Below are positions 1 to 5,980 of a DNA stretch of 12,687 nt, piece after piece. Source of the DNA: Acidimicrobiaceae bacterium (GTDB lineage Bacteria; Actinomycetota; Acidimicrobiia; Acidimicrobiales; Salinilacustritrichaceae); contig DMTU01000319.1 in the NCBI GenBank assembly GCA_003476595.1, forward strand, positions 404 through 13,090, in the 5' to 3' direction. A program made the translations under genes and the position numbers. How positions within the stretch are numbered: the first letter of the stretch is position 1; each line of letters begins with the position of its first letter. A model generated the notes under the pieces. It saw only the letters and a program-made list of their open reading frames with translations, had not been told where the DNA came from and did not search any database.

Positions 1-185
1 CGGGCGGTGAAGGAGCCCTGCGGTGCGGTCAGGTCCACCGAGTCGATCGCGCAGACCGTGGACCGCCGCATCGGGAACTCCTTCCGGAGGCCCTCGATGA
101 GCAGCCCGGAGCCATCCGGGCTGGTGGCGGTGGCGGGCTGCACGTCGCTGGCGGTCATCGGTCGGTCGGTGTCCACGGTGCTCAT
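1..185 (-). CDS. ABC transporter ATP-binding protein, N-terminal part (cut by window edge)
   Basis: The first 61 codons read MSTVDTDRPMTASDVQ, an unstructured head, then a beta-strand pattern LLIEGLRKEFPMRRSTVCAI and DSVDLTAPQGSFTA. This is the usual start of an importer ATPase of the nitrate/sulfonate/taurine class (SsuB/TauB-like), just before the Walker A loop, which lies outside the window. The ATG is 5 bp after the stop of the substrate-binding protein gene and has an AGGAG 8 nt upstream, so the two are co-transcribed and probably form one importer with a permease further left. Family assignment rests on a short segment without Walker motifs and on its position; the transported compound is unknown but is plausibly the N-heterocycle degraded by the neighbouring enzymes. 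Confidence 0.75.
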   Translation of the reverse strand, partial: MSTVDTDRPMTASDVQPATATSPDGSGLLIEGLRKEFPMRRSTVCAIDSVDLTAPQGSFTA

Positions 186-190
186 GGGAC

Positions 191-1309
191 TCACTCCTCG
201 TAGAGCTGGGTGCCGTCGGCGTAGACGGCATCCAGGACGGCGTTGGTGTACAGCTCCTCGGTGACGTCGAACCCGAGGGAGTTGAGGAGCTCCACGTTCT
301 CGGTGATGCGCTGCTCGCTCATGGTGAAGATCCCGTTCTCGGCGGTGTCGCCGGCCGTGATCAGCTCCTCCTGGTCTCGCAGCTCGAGGGCCTGGGACTC
401 GACGGGCAGATCCAGGTCGGCGCCGTACACCTCGAGGGTCAGGCGCTCGGCCTCCTCGGGGTCGGCGAACGCGTGCTGCCAGCCCTTGACCTCGGCCGTC
501 ATCGCCGCCACGAGAGCGTCGAAGTTGTTGTCGAGGTTGTCCTGGGTCGTGACGTAGAGCTGCTGGAACAGGTTCACGCCGATGTCGCCCACCATCAGGC
601 AGTCGACGTCCAGGTCGTGCTCGGTGCGCAGGATGTTCGGCTCGTTGGTGACGAAGGAGAAGAAGCCGTCGACCTCACCGGTCATGAGCGGTGCGGGGTC
701 GAACTCCACCGGGATGCGGGCCACCTGATCGGGTCCCGTGCCCTCCTCGAGCCCGTTGGCCTCGAGGACCGCCTGCCACACCGGCTCGTTCACGGCCTGG
801 ACACCGATGGTCTTGCCCACCAGGTCCTCGGCGGAGGTCAGCGGTGCGCTGTTGTCGTAGAGGATGCAGAACGGGTTGTCCTGGAAGTTCGCCCCGATGA
901 TGACGAGCGGTGCGTCCTCGTTCGTCACGGCCGCAGCGACCTGCTCGGAGGCGGCGTAGCTGAACAGCGCATCGCCGGCGATGAGGGGGGCGATCGGGTC
1001 GACGGCGGGGCCGCCGCCGAGCAGCTCCACCGAGGTGAACCCCTCGTCGGTGTAGTAGCCGAAGGAGTCGGCCATGTAGTTGCCGGCGAACTCGGCGTTC
1101 TTGATCCAGCCGAACTGGATCGACAGGTCGCCGAAGTCCCCGGACGCAGCAGCGCCCGATCCGGTCGCCTCCTCGCCGCTGGCAGCGTCGGTGGCCGCTG
1201 AGGTGTCGTCGTCGTCACCGCACGATGCGGCGACGAGCGAGAAGGCCCCGAGGAGCAGGAAGAGCCTGGGCAGCCGCCGAAGGAGGGAGCCAGAGGGGTG
1301 CGTTCGCAT
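191..1309 (-). CDS. ABC transporter substrate-binding lipoprotein, NMT1/THI5-like
   Basis: A 372-residue protein that would capture the substrate outside the membrane. It has a lipoprotein signal peptide: basic start (R11, R12, R15), hydrophobic core LFLLLGAFSLVAAS and lipobox cysteine C30. An acidic Asp/Ser/Ala linker runs to about residue 60. The periplasmic-binding fold of the NMT1/THI5 family follows: LSIQFGWIKNAEFAGNYMAD near residue 62, GYYTDEG, an AAL-like loop PIAPLIAGDALFSY, and GKTIGVQ in the middle. This family binds nitrate, sulfonates, pyrimidine precursors (ThiY) or riboflavin (RibY), so the ligand cannot be read from family alone. The ATG at 1309 is chosen because it has a GGAGGT site and gives a complete signal peptide; the frame stays open further upstream but that stretch looks non-coding. 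Next to purine/ureide enzymes, import of a purine- or hydantoin-type compound is the likely role. Confidence 0.88.
   Translation of the reverse strand: MRTHPSGSLLRRLPRLFLLLGAFSLVAASCGDDDDTSAATDAASGEEATGSGAAASGDFGDLSIQFGWIKNAEFAGNYMADSFGYYTDEGFTSVELLGGGPAVDPIAPLIAGDALFSYAASEQVAAAVTNEDAPLVIIGANFQDNPFCILYDNSAPLTSAEDLVGKTIGVQAVNEPVWQAVLEANGLEEGTGPDQVARIPVEFDPAPLMTGEVDGFFSFVTNEPNILRTEHDLDVDCLMVGDIGVNLFQQLYVTTQDNLDNNFDALVAAMTAEVKGWQHAFADPEEAERLTLEVYGADLDLPVESQALELRDQEELITAGDTAENGIFTMSEQRITENVELLNSLGFDVTEELYTNAVLDAVYADGTQLYEE
194..198 (-). promoter_or_regulatory. Ribosome binding site of the ABC ATPase gene
   Basis: AGGAG on the minus strand, inside the last codons of the substrate-binding protein gene, 8 nt before the ATG at 185. 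It supports that start and indicates independent re-initiation after the upstream stop. Confidence 0.7.
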
Positions 1310-1312
1310 GTG

Positions 1313-1318
1313 ACCTCC
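1313..1318 (-). promoter_or_regulatory. Ribosome binding site of the substrate-binding protein gene
   Basis: GGAGGT on the minus strand, 3 nt before the ATG at 1309 (4 nt counting from GGAGG). It decides the start within a frame that stays open for about 680 more bases upstream. Confidence 0.7.
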
Positions 1319-1365
1319 ACATGGAGTTGGACAGGGGAAGCCTCTGGCGTGGAGCCTGAGGTGAG

Positions 1366-1384
1366 CGGACCGTAAGCAGGTCCG
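1366..1384. repeat. Inverted repeat in divergent promoter region
   Basis: CGGACC and GGTCCG form a perfect 6-bp inverted repeat with a 7-nt loop (GTAAGCA), 57 bp upstream of the substrate-binding protein ATG. It could be an operator or a small hairpin in that gene's leader. No T-run follows, so it is not an intrinsic terminator. A chance repeat remains possible. Confidence 0.45.
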
Positions 1385-1407
1385 GTTTCTCGGCAGTTGC
1401 TCCAACG

Positions 1408-1422
1408 TCAACGGCGCGTGAA
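1408..1422. promoter_or_regulatory. Possible degenerate second operator half-site
   Basis: TCAAC-GGCGC-GTGAA. The left arm is identical to that of the palindrome beginning at 1428 and lies exactly 20 bp (about two helical turns) upstream; the right arm matches GTTGA at only 3 of 5 positions. It would suit cooperative binding of two dimers, but may be chance. Confidence 0.25.
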
Positions 1423-1427
1423 CCGGC

Positions 1428-1442
1428 TCAACACTTTGTTGA
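1428..1442. promoter_or_regulatory. Candidate operator, palindrome TCAACA-CTT-TGTTGA
   Basis: A perfect palindrome with 6-bp arms and a 3-bp centre, in the gap between the importer operon and the oxygenase gene. The same pattern, with one mismatch, occurs at 3733-3747 in the only other plus-strand upstream gap. It lies 20 or 32 bp before the two possible oxygenase ATG starts, where a bound repressor would block transcription or its start. The responsible regulator is not known; the HTH protein at 7034-7387 is the only candidate seen here. Confidence 0.6.
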
Positions 1443-1474
1443 TCGTCGCCGCGGTCTCGGGCATGGTCTCCGCC

Positions 1475-2281
1475 ATGGTCGCCATCGAGCCCGCTCCCCC
1501 GTCCGCACCGTTCGCCGTCCCCGCCCTCGCTCGGGACCGGCACGCCGACGCCGCGGCCTTCCTCGCCGACCACGGCTTCGCGCTCCTCGCCGGCGTGTTC
1601 GACGACGCCGCCCTCGTCGCCCTCGAGGACGAGTGCAGCCGCATTCAGCAGGAGGTCGCGCGAGGTGAGCACCCGGCCCGCCACGGGGGCGAGATCTTCA
1701 TCGACGACGAGAGCGACGGGTCCGACGGGACGCCGTTCGTGAACTACGTCAGCCACATCACCGAGCTGTCGCCGCTCGCCGACGCCGCCGCGACCCATCC
1801 CGACGTCGTCGCCGTCATGCGGCTCGCGCTCGGTGACGGGGCGTGGCTGCTCGACGACGAGCGCTTCGGCGTCGTCTACCAGGACGCTCGCCCGGGCCGG
1901 GAGTCGGCCTACAGCCGCATCGGCTGGCACAGCGACTGGCAGTCGGGCCCGCACCTCGACATGTGGCCCTCGGTCGCCTTCACGATCCACATCGATGCGA
2001 CGTCACCGGCCAACGGGTTCCTCAGGGTGGTGCCCGGCAGCCACCGGAGGGATCCGTCCGAGATGCCGCTGCGGTTCGAGCGCATCCCCGGCGAGATCGC
2101 CGTGTACGCCGACCGGGGCGACGTCATCCTCCACGATGCCCACCTGTGGCACTCCGCTGCCCGGGCGACCGAGGACGGCCCGTCGTCCGTGCGGCGCCAC
2201 ATCCGGGGCGGCTGGTACGCCGGGCGGCGGCTCGCCAAGGACCACGACAACAGCGACTTCGTCAAGAACGCCGCCCGATGA
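1475..2281 (+). CDS. Phytanoyl-CoA dioxygenase (PhyH)-like Fe(II)/2-oxoglutarate oxygenase
   Basis: A 268-residue cytosolic oxygenase of the PhyH family, which hydroxylates small molecules using Fe(II), O2 and 2-oxoglutarate. Visible are the iron triad HxD in GWHSDWQSG (H152, D154) and the distal histidine in HDAHLWHSA (H226 most likely; H220 and H223 are nearby). VVPGSH precedes it, and the basic RRHIRGGWY stretch is suited to 2-oxoglutarate binding. The length fits the family (about 250-300). The start is uncertain: ATG 1475 (MVAIEPAPP) or ATG 1463 four codons earlier, neither with a clear Shine-Dalgarno; the longer reading from TTG 1397 would run through the palindrome at 1428-1442. The stop overlaps the next ATG (ATGA), so the pair is co-translated. 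The substrate is unknown; hydroxylation of a heterocycle or its side chain would fit the context. Confidence 0.85.
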   Translation: MVAIEPAPPSAPFAVPALARDRHADAAAFLADHGFALLAGVFDDAALVALEDECSRIQQEVARGEHPARHGGEIFIDDESDGSDGTPFVNYVSHITELSPLADAAATHPDVVAVMRLALGDGAWLLDDERFGVVYQDARPGRESAYSRIGWHSDWQSGPHLDMWPSVAFTIHIDATSPANGFLRVVPGSHRRDPSEMPLRFERIPGEIAVYADRGDVILHDAHLWHSAARATEDGPSSVRRHIRGGWYAGRRLAKDHDNSDFVKNAAR

Positions 2282-3657
2282 GCGCACCCGAGACCGTCGA
2301 CCTCGTCGTCCGCGACGCCGACCTGGTCGTCACCATGGACGACGCCCGCTCGGAGCTCCGCGGCGGCTGGGTCGCCATCGACGCCGGCGTGGTCGTGGGC
2401 ACGGGGGCATCGGACACCGAGCCGCCGACCGCCCGGCGGACGGAGTCGGTACCCGGCTGCGTCGTCACCCCAGGCCTGGTGAACACGCACCACCACATCT
2501 TCCAGAACCTGACCCGGTCGTTCGCCCCGGCCACGGACGAGACGCTGTTCGGGTGGTTGACCACGCTGTACCCGCGCTGGGCGCTGCTCGACGAGGAGGC
2601 CGCCTACGTCAGTGCGTGGGTCGGCATGGCCGAGCTGGCCCTCGGTGGCTGCACCACCTCCATGGACCACCTCTACGTCCACCCGGCCGGTGCCGGTGAC
2701 CTGATCAGCGCCGAGATCGCCGCGGCGCGTGACCTGGGCTTTCGCTTCCATGCGACCCGGGGCTCGATGAGCCGCTCGGTGAAGGACGGCGGCCTCCCGC
2801 CGGACTCGGTGGTCCAGGACGACGACACCATCCTCGCCGAGAGCGAGCGGCTGGTCCGCGCCCACCACGATCCGTCTCCCCACGCCATGGTGCAGGTCGC
2901 GCTCGCGCCGTGCTCGCCCTTCTCCGTCACGCCCGAGCTCATGCGCTCGACGGCCGAGCTGGCCGAGCGCCTCGACGTGCGGCTCCACACCCACCTGGCC
3001 GAGGACGTCGACGAGGACACCTACTGCCTGGAGACCTACGGGTGCCGGCCGCTCGAGCTGTTCGAGGACGTCGGCTGGGGCACCGACCGATCGTGGGTCG
3101 CCCACTGCATCTACCCCAACGGCGACGAGATCGAGCGCATGGCCCGCTGGGGCACCGGCGTGGCCCACTGCCCGTCGTCCAACGCGCTCATCGCGGGCGG
3201 GCTGGCACCGGTCGCGGAGTACCTCGCCGCCGGGGTGCCGGTGGGCATCGGGTGCGACGGGTCCGCCTCCACCGATGCCGCCTCGCTGTGGCTGGAGACG
3301 CGAGGCGCCATGCTGCTCGGCCGGCTCCGCAACGGGCCGACGTCCTTCTCCGCACGTGCCGCGCTGGAGCTGGCCACCCGTGGGTCGGCCGCCTGCCTCG
3401 GCCGCAGCGGCGAGATCGGCCAGCTCACCGCCGGCGCCTGCGGTGACCTGGTCGTCTGGCGGCTCGGGGGCATCGCCTTCGCCGGCGCCCTCACCGATCC
3501 GGTCGATGCGCTGCTGCGCTGCGGGCCGGTCTCGGCGCACCACACGGTCGTGGCCGGTCGCTTCCTCGTGGCGGGCGGCGAGCTCGTCGCGGCGAGCGAG
3601 GACGTCCTCGTCCGCCACCGGACGGCAGCGGCGCGCCTGCAGGGCATCGACGCCTGA
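2278..3657 (+). CDS. 8-oxoguanine deaminase-type amidohydrolase
   Basis: A 459-residue metal-dependent deaminase of the amidohydrolase superfamily. Metal ligands are H71 and H73 (NTHHH), H237 or H239 in RLHTHLAED, H276 in WVAHC and D327 in GCDGSAS. Several signatures match, from memory, the characterised Pseudomonas 8-oxoguanine deaminase Pa0142: HHHxxxxLTR near residue 72, TLYPRW, ATRGSMS, DGGLPP, ALAPCSPFSVTPE, VAHCPSSN and DGSAS. This is a closer fit than to chlorohydrolases such as AtzB or TrzN. Deamination of 8-oxoguanine gives urate, linking the gene to purine breakdown; related activities on isocytosine-like rings cannot be excluded. The ATG overlaps the preceding stop by 4 nt (ATGA). 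Length is normal for the family. Confidence 0.87.
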   Translation: MSAPETVDLVVRDADLVVTMDDARSELRGGWVAIDAGVVVGTGASDTEPPTARRTESVPGCVVTPGLVNTHHHIFQNLTRSFAPATDETLFGWLTTLYPRWALLDEEAAYVSAWVGMAELALGGCTTSMDHLYVHPAGAGDLISAEIAAARDLGFRFHATRGSMSRSVKDGGLPPDSVVQDDDTILAESERLVRAHHDPSPHAMVQVALAPCSPFSVTPELMRSTAELAERLDVRLHTHLAEDVDEDTYCLETYGCRPLELFEDVGWGTDRSWVAHCIYPNGDEIERMARWGTGVAHCPSSNALIAGGLAPVAEYLAAGVPVGIGCDGSASTDAASLWLETRGAMLLGRLRNGPTSFSARAALELATRGSAACLGRSGEIGQLTAGACGDLVVWRLGGIAFAGALTDPVDALLRCGPVSAHHTVVAGRFLVAGGELVAASEDVLVRHRTAAARLQGIDA

Positions 3658-3720
3658 CAGGAACGCGACAGCAACTCGACCCCGTCCCGGCACCACGTCG
3701 AACGCACCTGGAAAGAATCG

Positions 3721-3730
3721 GTACGTACGT
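3721..3730. repeat. GTACGTACGT palindromic tract
   Basis: Tandem GTAC units forming two overlapping 8-bp palindromes just before the candidate operator, inside the 107-bp gap 3658-3764. It may be part of a promoter or regulator site. No convincing -35/-10 pair is visible nearby. Confidence 0.3.
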
Positions 3731-3732
3731 TC

Positions 3733-3747
3733 TCAACAAACCGTTGA
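3733..3747. promoter_or_regulatory. Candidate operator, second copy TCAACA-AAC-CGTTGA
   Basis: The same 15-bp design as 1428-1442, with one mismatch at the inner position of the right arm. It ends 17 bp before the GTG at 3765, just upstream of the AGGAG site. The gap before it contains no recognisable terminator hairpin for the upstream gene pair, so this may be an internal promoter and operator for the four-gene unit 3765-7387. Confidence 0.6.
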
Positions 3748-3754
3748 AACGAAC

Positions 3755-3759
3755 AGGAG
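3755..3759 (+). promoter_or_regulatory. Ribosome binding site deciding the GTG start at 3765
   Basis: AGGAG, 5 nt before GTG 3765. It favours this start over the in-frame TTG at 3744, which lies inside the palindrome. Confidence 0.75.
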
Positions 3760-3764
3760 CCACC

Positions 3765-4958
3765 GTGCCCGAGCCCACCGACCTGCCCGCCGCCACGTCC
3801 GTCCTCCAGGGGGCCCGGGTCATCGACCCGGCCAGCAGCACCGACGCCGTGCTGGACGTCGCCATCGCCGGCGACACGATCGTGGAGGTCGGCACCGACC
3901 TGCGGAGCCGCCACCCGCTCGCCGCCGTGGTCGACCTGTCCGGCACCATCCTCACGCCCGGCCTGATCGACCTGCACGCCCACGTCTTCGCCGGCCTCGG
4001 CGACTTCTGCGTGGAACCCGACCGTGCCGGCGTGTCCACCGGGGTGCCGGTCGTCGTGGACGGCGGCACGAGCGGCATCGCCACCTTCGAGCTGGCCCGC
4101 CGGTCGGTGGAGGGCAGCGGCAGCCGCACCCGGGTGCTGGCGTTCATCGATCCGAACCAGCTGTACCTGGCCACCAAGGACTTCATCTGCCACAAGCTGC
4201 AGATCGCCGACGACGAGCGCAACCTCGACCTCGACTCGACCGCGGCGATGGTCGAGAAGCACGCCGACATGGTCGTCGGCTTCAAGGTCCGGGCGACGCA
4301 CGTGGGCGACGACACCCACTCCCCGTTCCTCGAGGGGGCGAAGTCCGTCGCCGGCGACCTCCCGATCATGGTCCACCTCGGACGCTTCCCCCACACCCCG
4401 GTGATCACCACCCCGGCCCTGCTCCAGACCCTCCGTGGGGGCGACGTGATCACCCACGCGTTCCGGGGCGGCGGCGGCCAGCTGGTGCCGGGCACCGGCA
4501 GCGTCACGCCCGAGTTCGCCGATGCGGTCGAGCGCGGCATCCGCCTCGACGTGGGCCACTCCGGCACCGACTTCCGCTTCGACACGGCCCGCCGCCTGTT
4601 CGACGCCGGGTACCTGCCCGACACCATCTCCACCGACCTCAACCTGTTCAACGAGGCGGCGCCCGTGCGCTCGCTCGCCGAGACGATGTCGAAGATCTGG
4701 GCCATGGGCGTCGAACTGCCGGCCGTGATCGCCATGTGCACGTCGAACACCGCCGCCACGATCCACCGCGGGGAGGAGCTCGGGGCCATCGCCCCGGGGC
4801 GGATCGCCGAGCTGAGCGTCCTGCGGATCGAGGAGGGCAGCTTCGAGCTGTCCGACGGCTACGAGCCCATGGTGGTCGACCGGGTGCTCAGCCCCGTCGG
4901 CTGCTTCCGTGCCGGCACGTGGATCGACGCCCTGGTGCCCCAGGCGGTGGCGGCGTGA
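3765..4958 (+). CDS. Amidohydrolase/deacetylase-family metallohydrolase (dihydroorotase-like)
   Basis: A 397-residue amidohydrolase. It has an N-terminal beta-sandwich strand (VLQGARVIDPAS), then PGLIDLHAH with metal ligands H71 and H73, and DGGTSG. GFKVRAT follows, whose K174 is the expected carbamylated metal-bridging lysine. Then come VHLGR (H204), ITHAFRG (H231), LDVGHSG (H265) and ISTDLN with catalytic D291. This pattern fits the deacetylase/dihydroorotase-like group containing Atu3266 and EF_0837, several members of which have no known natural substrate. A true dihydroorotase or allantoinase is less likely from the motif spacing. In this cluster it might open a cyclic amide or remove an acyl group from a purine or ureide derivative; that is inference. 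Its stop overlaps the next GTG (GTGA). Confidence 0.82.
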   Translation: MPEPTDLPAATSVLQGARVIDPASSTDAVLDVAIAGDTIVEVGTDLRSRHPLAAVVDLSGTILTPGLIDLHAHVFAGLGDFCVEPDRAGVSTGVPVVVDGGTSGIATFELARRSVEGSGSRTRVLAFIDPNQLYLATKDFICHKLQIADDERNLDLDSTAAMVEKHADMVVGFKVRATHVGDDTHSPFLEGAKSVAGDLPIMVHLGRFPHTPVITTPALLQTLRGGDVITHAFRGGGGQLVPGTGSVTPEFADAVERGIRLDVGHSGTDFRFDTARRLFDAGYLPDTISTDLNLFNEAAPVRSLAETMSKIWAMGVELPAVIAMCTSNTAATIHRGEELGAIAPGRIAELSVLRIEEGSFELSDGYEPMVVDRVLSPVGCFRAGTWIDALVPQAVAA

Positions 4959-5980
4959 TCGACCCGCAGGCGCTCGAGCGGCTGCCGAAGGTGGAGCTGC
5001 ACTGCCACGTCGAGGGCACCATGCGTGCGGCCACCCTCGTCGAGCTCGCAGCGAAGAACGGCCTGCACCTGCCCGTGGCCGACCCGGTCGAGCTCTACGA
5101 GTACGACTCCCTCGACGGCTTCCTGCAGATCTTCTGGCTGGTGCAGTCGGCGATCGCCGACCGGGCCGACTGGGCGCGCGTCGCCTACGAGTCCGTGGTC
5201 GACGCCGGACCGCACGGCCTCGTGTACCGGGAGACCTTCTTCACGCCGGCTCGGCACCTCGCCGCAGGGCAGGACCTGGCCGACATCGTCGCCGGCCTCG
5301 ACGAGGGCCTGGCCGCTGCCGAGGCCGAGACGGGCATCCGGGTGAACCTGGTGCTCGACTTCGACCGGGACTTCGGGCCCGGTGCGGCGCTGGAGCAGGC
5401 CGACCGGCTCGTCGAGCTGAAGCGCTCCTCGAGCCCCGGTGTCGAGCGCGTGATCGGCGTGGGATACGACTCGACCGAGATCGGCCGGGAACCCGCGACC
5501 TTCGTGGATGCGTTCGCCGTGGCCCGCCACGCCGGCCTCCGCCGGACCGCGCACCAGGGCGAGAACAGCGGCCCCGACGCCATCGCCGCCTGCGTCGACG
5601 TGCTCGGCGCACAGCGGATCGACCACGGCATCTCGATCCTCGAGGATCCGGATCTGACAGCGCGCTTCGCCGACGAGCGCATCCCCTTCACCGTCTGCCC
5701 CAACTCCAACATCCGCATCGCAAACGCCTACCCGAGCCTCGCCGACCACGTGTTCCCCGCCATGCGCGAGGCAGGTCTGCTGGCGACGCTCAACACCGAC
5801 GACCCGGCGCTCACCGACCTCGACCTCGGCTACGAGTACCGCTCGGTCGCCGAGGCCTTCGGCTACGGGTGGGACGACATGGTCGCGATCGCGCTCGACG
5901 GGGTGGAGGCGTGCTGGCTGGACGAGGTGGACAAGGCGGCGCTGCGCCAGCGGGTCCGGGCCGTGGCGGTGCCGGCGTGA
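4955..5980 (+). CDS. Adenosine deaminase-family protein
   Basis: A 341-residue zinc aminohydrolase. Family motifs in order: KVELHCHVEG (metal ligands H16, H18), YRETFFTPARH, TAHQGEN (H200, general acid E203), RIDHGI (H224), CPNSN, and NTDDP (metal ligand D282, then D283). All catalytic positions of adenosine deaminase are present. The usual HAGE is HQGE here (Q201), and the C-terminus is short, closer to bacterial adenine/adenosine deaminases than to the animal enzyme. It would remove the amino group from an adenine-type base or nucleoside, giving hypoxanthine or inosine, but the residue change may reflect another aminopurine. It is joined to both neighbours by 4-nt GTGA overlaps, suggesting tight translational coupling with the amidohydrolase and the Rieske enzyme. 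Confidence 0.85.
   Translation: MIDPQALERLPKVELHCHVEGTMRAATLVELAAKNGLHLPVADPVELYEYDSLDGFLQIFWLVQSAIADRADWARVAYESVVDAGPHGLVYRETFFTPARHLAAGQDLADIVAGLDEGLAAAEAETGIRVNLVLDFDRDFGPGAALEQADRLVELKRSSSPGVERVIGVGYDSTEIGREPATFVDAFAVARHAGLRRTAHQGENSGPDAIAACVDVLGAQRIDHGISILEDPDLTARFADERIPFTVCPNSNIRIANAYPSLADHVFPAMREAGLLATLNTDDPALTDLDLGYEYRSVAEAFGYGWDDMVAIALDGVEACWLDEVDKAALRQRVRAVAVPA

Noticed and set aside
473..1201. Plus-strand open frame opposite the substrate-binding protein
   Set aside because: An antisense shadow with no recognisable domain; codon pattern and motifs support the minus-strand gene.
1383..1411. Minus-strand -35 box TTGACG (1406-1411) with AAACCG 17 nt downstream
   Set aside because: The putative -10 does not match TANNNT, so no promoter is called.
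1397..1474. N-terminal extension of the PhyH-like gene from TTG 1397 (hydrophobic LLIVAAVSG)
   Set aside because: It has no ribosome binding site, lies over the palindrome at 1428-1442, and is not expected for a cytosolic PhyH enzyme; the hydrophobic stretch is not a convincing signal peptide.
1310..1990. Upstream extension of the substrate-binding protein frame
   Set aside because: The translated stretch is low-complexity and lies antisense to the PhyH gene; the ATG at 1309 has a strong GGAGGT and begins a proper lipoprotein signal.
3658..3764. Possible terminator after the 8-oxoguanine-deaminase-type gene
   Set aside because: No stable stem followed by a T-run is visible in the gap.
3275..4954. 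Long open frame continuous with the adenosine-deaminase gene
   Set aside because: The part before 4955 is an Arg/Pro-rich shadow in another frame of the amidohydrolase genes; high GC content keeps such frames open.
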